Source of the DNA: Priapulus caudatus
Taxonomy: Eukaryota; Priapulida; Priapulimorpha; Priapulimorphida; Priapulidae
Length of the DNA stretch: 20,468 nucleotides
Assembly (NCBI RefSeq): GCF_000485595.1
Contig: NW_014577583.1
Span: 123,808-144,275 of the forward strand
Reading direction: 5' to 3'
Below the pieces are notes generated by a model. It had not been told where the DNA came from, ran no database searches, and saw only the letters and a program-made list of their open reading frames with translations. Positions 1 through 7,030 of this stretch are shown one piece after another; the stretch's first letter is position 1, and each line of letters begins with the position of its first letter. The translations under genes and the position numbers were made by a program.

Positions 1-24
1 TTTTCGTTGTGTGCGAGAGATATA

Positions 25-25
<1 letters not shown>

Positions 26-58
<33 letters not shown>
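26..58. repeat. (TA)n microsatellite in the intron before the first exon
   Basis: Uninterrupted alternating TA, about 16 units. The rest of 1-154 is intron of the receptor gene, ending in two possible acceptors. Confidence 0.97.
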
Positions 59-61
<3 letters not shown>

Positions 62-154
62 AGAAGTAGATAATAGGGATCTATATATAGGGCCCGACAT
101 ATTTCTCCATTCGTCTTTCAGCTGTCACCATGGTGAATCGTTGGCGTTTTGCAG

Positions 155-364
155 CTGTGCAGAACGAACGCCAACCGCGCAATACGGCTCAGGTGAGACT
201 CGAGCACCTGCAAATGGACGCCGTTGACGGAGAACGCCGCCTGAGGGAGCCATCGTCGTCGACGGTCTCTGCGCACGACACGCTCGTGAGTCCCAGCACC
301 AATCACCGCTTCATGGTATCGCTGATGACAGCCGAAAGTTACGCCAAGCTAGACCCCCACGACG
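155..364 (+). CDS. NR2E3: NR2E3-like exon: DNA-binding-domain C-terminal extension and hinge
   Basis: The acceptor is TTTTGCAG ending at 154 and the donor is GACG|GTAAAC at 364/365. The exon starts by completing a codon (G|CT, Ala) and reads [20 protein letters not shown], the conserved stretch directly after the second zinc finger in PNR proteins. A variable Ser/Thr-rich hinge follows, then [20 protein letters not shown], which corresponds to the HHFMASLITAETCAKLEP stretch of human NR2E3. The exon ends in phase 1 inside an Asp/Gly-rich linker. The ATG at 130 is intronic and is not a start codon. A second, in-frame acceptor ends at 121 (see findings). Confidence 0.93.
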
Positions 365-3300
365 GTAAACACTATAGCCTCGTCTACACGGAGTCACATT
401 AACCAGAGTTAAGCTAACCCGAGTTAACACTTAACCCGAGTTCAAGAAACACGCATCGTCTACACGGAGTTTGTCTTAACCCGAGTTAAGCTAACCCGAG
501 TTAACACCTAACCCGAGTTATAGAAACACGCATCGTCTACACGGAGTTTGTCTTGACCCGAGTTAAGCTACCCGAGTTAACACTTAACCCGAGTTAAAGA
601 AACACGCATCATCTACACGGAGTCGCCTTAACCCGAGTTAAGCTAAGCTAGCGGGAGCTAACGGGAGGCGGGGTTGACTGCGGTATTCTGTCTACTGATA
701 ACTACCGCTTAACTCGAGTTAACGATTTCGCGCGCGTCTACAGGAGTCTTAACCCGGGTTAGCTTAACCCCCTTCATCGCGAAGGGTTAAGCTAACCCGG
801 GTTAAGGCTTAGCCCGGGTTAGCTTATCCCGAGTTAATACCTCGTAAGGACGATGCGCATGCGCCGGTATCTTTCGATGTTGTACAACAGTAAAGGATGT
901 TCATAGGCAGCAGGCCTGATCAAGCATCGAACAGAAATTAATTAAAACTACTCAGAGAGTTTCGGTGCGAACGCGACATACACTTTATTCATGCTTAATG
1001 ACTACCTACAGATTCAAGTTCCAGCCTTCACTCGAAACTTTTGCCAGATTGTTTTCGAGATTTTTCGGCATGTAGTCGGATTCCGTTTCAAACACAAAAA
1101 TAGAGGTTCGGTCACCAAGGTTACGCCACTTGACGCTGTGGCACAATTACACAACAAGACAAATCTCACTCCTCATGCTTTCTAGACGTCCACAAGGCAT
1201 CTACCTGCGTGCATATGGCAAATTACTGCATTCTAGTGACGAAGTTTACCGCCAAAAAATTCAAAAGACGGCCTTTTCCAGAAACAAAATAGTGCAAGAT
1301 TGGTAAACAATTGGCGGAAGGCTACTGTTGTATGCCACCTTATATCGTATGCAGATTACATGATGTTGTTACAGCCCAGCCAACAACCTTATTTCCACTT
1401 TCTGATTGGCGGATGATGTCATAGTGCGAGTAAAAAGGCTCACTAAGGAAGCAATATTTTTTTTATAGCTGTCTGTTAAGCAATGCTGATAACGTAACTA
1501 GAGACAAAACAAGAAAAGCTATGAAGCAAAAAAGTACAAATGGTTGTGTTTGATATAGTACGAAAAAACCTGTTTACGGTATTGTAGGCAAGAAGTGCAT
1601 GTTATGTCTGATGAGGAATAAGGGCGAGATAGAATCTCGACATAGATCTAAGAGGATAGAGAGCGTGAGCAAAACGATTTTGATCTACCGAGTTTTCCCT
1701 ACTATTTACAATGACAAAGCGTGTGTATTTACCTTTGTCCGTTTTTTTCTAGCGAACCACTTAATGATAAAGACCCGGCCGAATCCGACAAAAAATGAAA
1801 TCGTAGAATATGAAGAAGAGAAAAGAATTGAAAACACACTTTATCGTACACAATACGATGAGTAATAGATAGATATCAAGCCAGCCAATGGCCCACCATA
1901 AAAACATTCACACCGTGTAGACTTAATTATTATTATTATTATTATTATTATTCGATTGTTAATTAACTTGAGATGAATTCTTGGCGTTAGAAACCATATA
2001 TGCGCGTCTTACACTGTCTTCGTCTCACATCACGAAGCATAACGACTGTAGCAGGGATCCATGCCTAATTAATCGATTTATCTCGGCCATTTAACTTTTA
2101 GCGTTTACAATAATCGAATGATCTTTTCCCGAGAGGGGATGGACCGCCAGTTCGCTTTGTAAATGTCACGTGATGTTGTGGAGATGAGGGTTAGGCGGGG
2201 ACGCCTACGCGACGCACAGTCGCTCAATACAGCTTATACTTTAATTTATTTGCAAATTCCTTTGAGACGAAGCAAATTAGTGTTTAATGTGATTCTATGT
2301 GGCTCCCATTGACGAATTTGATATATCGTGACTACGCAATCTGAATGATAACGTTTGGTCATTTGACAAGGCTGTCCCTAGACAGTCCGCTGCCAGAATT
2401 CAAACGAGTGGAATAAAGGAGTTAATGAATTTTGTATAACATTAATCTGTAATCTTGGTAGATAAATAGATTATCTTGATGCATAGAAATTATCGGACGA
2501 AGCTCTGCCGCCCTGCGCATGCCGTCTGTCTGTGTAGGTACAGTGTAGCAAGTGTGCACTGCGCAATTGAATTCGTTACAATGGAAATAATTTGCTATCA
2601 ACCTAGCGGTTGCTGCAGCTAGCGTGTTGTCATGTATTATATATCAGCATTATATACTTGCTGGGGGTAATATTAGTTTAATAATATGTCATATTTTTTT
2701 TTGAAGAGTAGACAGACAGACACGCACACGCGCACACACAACACGTACGCACACACCGCACTTATGCACGCACACTCTACGCGCATGTATGTACGCATAG
2801 TAGACGCACGTATGCACGCACGCACGCACGCGCTCGCACACACCACACGCACGCACAACATCACACGCACATATGTACGCATAGCATACGCACGCACGCA
2901 CGCACACACGCATGCGCATATGAAGACAACACATCACACCGTGCACGGAGCTTTCGTTGCGATAAAATGTCGGCCGCGTTTACACCATGGTTGGAGTGAT
3001 AGCCATTTTCTCGTTTTGGCAGACGAGCATCACGTGGACGTGGCAGGCATGGACAGCGACGCAGTTCAGCCTCACGCCGCTCCGGAAGCGGCGCTCTACC
3101 CGACCGGACATGAGAACGTGTATGAGTCATCGGCTCGTCTGTTGTTCATGGCTATCCGCTGGGCAAAGAACCTCCCGTCGTTCTCCAGCCTGCCGTTCAG
3201 GGATCAGGTATAGCGCATGCTGATCTTACTACAACTCCACGGCTCTTTATTAAATATAATTACAACGTACACAATACAAACGTAATTAAACACGCATATC

Positions 3301-4223
3301 CGTATATACATGCGATCACAATTAATCCGTCGTTTTCATGGACACACCAATGGCCGCTGAAAAGTAATACCATGGACAGACTGCAAATCCGATTCCAGAT
3401 CAAGCTGCCCCGGACTAATATCGTGCGAGAATTCAAGCGGAACGCAGTCATCGCCCTCTTATTTTTGCCGTGCAAAAATATTTTGCTGTCTATAATGTTG
3501 TAGCGTGACTTGTCCAAATCAAGACCGATCACTTCACATTCTGCAGGCTGTAAATATAGGCTGAATTTTTTTATATAACAAATTGCTGTCAGATAGATAT
3601 AAGTCATGAGAAATTGCATCTACGGGGGTTCTTTTTTTTAAATACCGGGGGAAGAGACCCCAGATCCCCCGCCACGGGCTTCACAACCTCACTGCTCGCA
3701 GAGCGTGCCCTCCTCCCAATCGTAGATCCGCCCCTGAAATCGTACGCACTGTCCGGAACAAAATACGCGTTATAACCCGGTCTAAGTTTGCACTCTGTTC
3801 CCACCTAATTAAGGTGGGTTATGCACGCTTCACAATAAGATTTATTTCTCCGTACTGTACTCTCCGTAATGTATGGCGCGATAGGCTAATCTGAGCATGC
3901 GCAGAGTAAGCGGGCGATAAAGCTGAAGATTTTTCCTCGCGCTAATATATATATATATATAACACTGTGCTAGCATACAGGTAAACATGTGGCTGGACTT
4001 CTAGGATCTATCTTGACGATATTAGTGACGATTCAACATCGTCATGATCATGAGAGTCGATATTCAATATATATCCTCTAGATAACATAACATAACAAGC
4101 CTCTTTCTTAGTAAAACAATTAGGAGCGATTACTTTAATTAGCCAATTAACTAATTAATTAATTAATTGCGATCTAACCGCTTGTGATCATCGTAACCAC
4201 GTCACGCGCGCGCGCGCGCGCGG

Positions 4224-4285
<62 letters not shown>

Positions 4286-4419
4286 GTTTGTTAATACGCT
4301 ATTGGCCGCTAGCGTTTCCGCTTGTCTTCGCATCAAAGGCGCCACCTACTCGGTAAGCAGACGATAAACGGCATCGGTTTCGCCCGCCCGCCCACACTGC
4401 CACCGAGACCCGTTACTGC

Positions 4420-4450
<31 letters not shown>

Positions 4451-5219
4451 ATGAGCCGGTCGCCGCACGCCAAGCGAGACATCACTTCCGCTCTAATCCG
4501 ACCTTTATAGCCCTGTACGCCATCAAATCACGATGAGCCTGATTAAGCGTGCCCCTAATTGATTTCTGAGAGCGAGCGCGTAATCTTGCCGCCTCGCCAG
4601 GCGGCTTACGGCTGTCAGCTTGTTACACAAATTGCTACAATTGCCATCCGTCAGGAAATCAAAGTGGAAAATGTTACTCGTTATTCCATTATTTTCGCGT
4701 TTAATCGCATAACCGTTTAATCTCGCAATTACTCGCATTCTGATTAGCGCCGCATAATGACTACCCTCAGCGACCTCGGTCCGCCCGCCCCACCCTACCA
4801 CCGAGCGGACGAGCGTCGCCGGTAGCAGGTTAGAACCCAGGAATCCTCCCGTGAGCGTCGAGCTCGGTTGCAGACGAGGAAGCGAGGCGCTGACGTCACA
4901 GCTCCCGCGCGTGCGTCGCGACCGCTTTGTCTGCAACGTCGCCGGCGGCTCGATATTTGCTTGCTTTAATAATTTAGCTAATTAAGCGCCGCAATCTTTG
5001 ATTACGAGCGCGGCTCTGTAGAGTGCTGTGAGGAAACCAGTCGTTTAACGTGCCCCTATACGTCGTTATTTGTTCCACGCACGTAAACACGACTCCCTGT
5101 CATTAGCAAATTTGATGACAATTCCTTCGAAACCTTGTTATTATTTACGAGAAATAACTATAATTCGTGACATTTGGAAAAACAATCGGAATCTAATTAA
5201 GATTCTTGTTGTTGGCGTA

Positions 5220-5263
<44 letters not shown>

Positions 5264-5270
5264 GTGTAAG

Positions 5271-5310
<40 letters not shown>

Positions 5311-6285
5311 TACGTGCGGGCCTGTGCGTGCGTGTGCGTTGGTGTGTGTATAATAAAAATACCTCATGTTTGACGTGAAGGCGTTTATTTTACAGGTGAT
5401 TCTGCTGGAAGAAGCGTGGAGTGAACTGTTTGTCCTGTGTGCTGTACAGTGGTCTATGCCGATGGAGTCTTCGTCGCTTTTCTCTGCCTCTGAGCATGCA
5501 CAGAATGCACCGGCAGGTACAGCGGTAAGTGAGCGCGCAGCCACGTTAAGCAACACTACAACATTTTTATCATATTACGCTAATTTGTAGCCCTGAGAAC
5601 TTACTAAGGTTGCCTCCACGCTGCTTGCTTCTTGAAATAGAATTTAATATGTCGTACGATTGTAATTTACACGGACGTTTATGGTGCTAATTGCTTAACA
5701 ATTCACACGCACACGTATTTGTTGTTATTATCTATCTTATTTATCTATCTTATTGCAGCTAATTCGTGATAGACGCGTGGACGCGTGTCATAGCCGAATT
5801 TATTATATTCTGTGGTGAATCCAGCCGTAAGGGTGGGATTTCGTTCGTCTCCGCCAAGCCTCGTTCAAATATCGATATGTTTGGAATACAACAGCAATTT
5901 TGGAAGCCCAGTCTCGATGCGTGTTGCGAGATGTTGGCATGTATGGAGTCCACATAAGTAAAACATCGCGGCGACGAGTCCAAAACTTCCCTGTTAAACT
6001 ACGACATAGTATATAGTACGTTCGGACAACACCAAATAGGTTATAAATCTTTAAATTCTTGCAGCTCTGCCCATTTCCCTCTGCCTCTTACTAGTCGTTC
6101 GTTTACAGGCAAGCGCGCTATCCGATCTACGAATACTGCAAGACATTACGGCCAGATTTAAGACATTCAGCGTGGATCCAGCGGAATTCGCTTGTCTTAA
6201 GGCAGTTGTTCTTTTCAAACCAGGTAAAACAAAAACTTGTACTTATATTTATTTATTTATTTTATTGGTTCATTTCATTTCATTT

Positions 6286-6360
<75 letters not shown>

Positions 6361-6484
6361 AGGGGGCAGAGAGGGACAGAGGGATGGGGAAGAATGGAAA
6401 AAATATTGTTGGGTTTCACGTTATTGCTGTGTATCTCATCTTCGTGCGTGTAATTAACTCAGAGTGTGAGAGAGAGATCACGCG

Positions 6485-6554
<70 letters not shown>

Positions 6555-6815
6555 AAGGCCAGAGAAGTAGGGATATATATCCCTTGTCTTCTTTCTTTGT
6601 CTCTCACTCGCTTCCATAATTATATATATTTACTTAATATATATTAACTAAATACTGGGACCCAAACTCAATGTTGGAGGCTGTTTGTGAAGAGATATAC
6701 CAACTTTTGTTGCAAATGGATATCACACATAATGTATAGATAGGGCTATAGTGTAATTTGATGGTACTAACTAATTTTTGACCAAAAGAGAGTTAACACC
6801 TTTTGGAAATCAGCT

Positions 6816-6855
<40 letters not shown>

Positions 6856-6999
6856 TATATTAATATAAAGTAGAGAGCGAGAAGAGAAAGAGCCAAGGAA
6901 ACCAGAGAAGTAGGGACATAATATATTCATATTATTTATACATAGGCATATCCCTACGTTATCTCACTCGTTTAGTTATAAACATATATATTAAAATTA

Positions 7000-7030
<31 letters not shown>

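Noticed and set aside
130-402. 90-codon open frame starting with ATG at 130 as a complete gene
   Set aside because: The ATG lies upstream of the acceptor. Residues from 154 onward match an internal part of NR2E3, and the frame after 364 is intron containing the TTAACCCGAG array.
2705-2930. Possible CRISPR-like array
   Set aside because: Eukaryotic context, and the repeat has no fixed repeat-spacer periodicity; it is CA/CACG low-complexity DNA.
2686-3213. 175-codon open frame as one protein
   Set aside because: The first two thirds translate a CA/CACG repeat. Only 3023-3207 is exon sequence.
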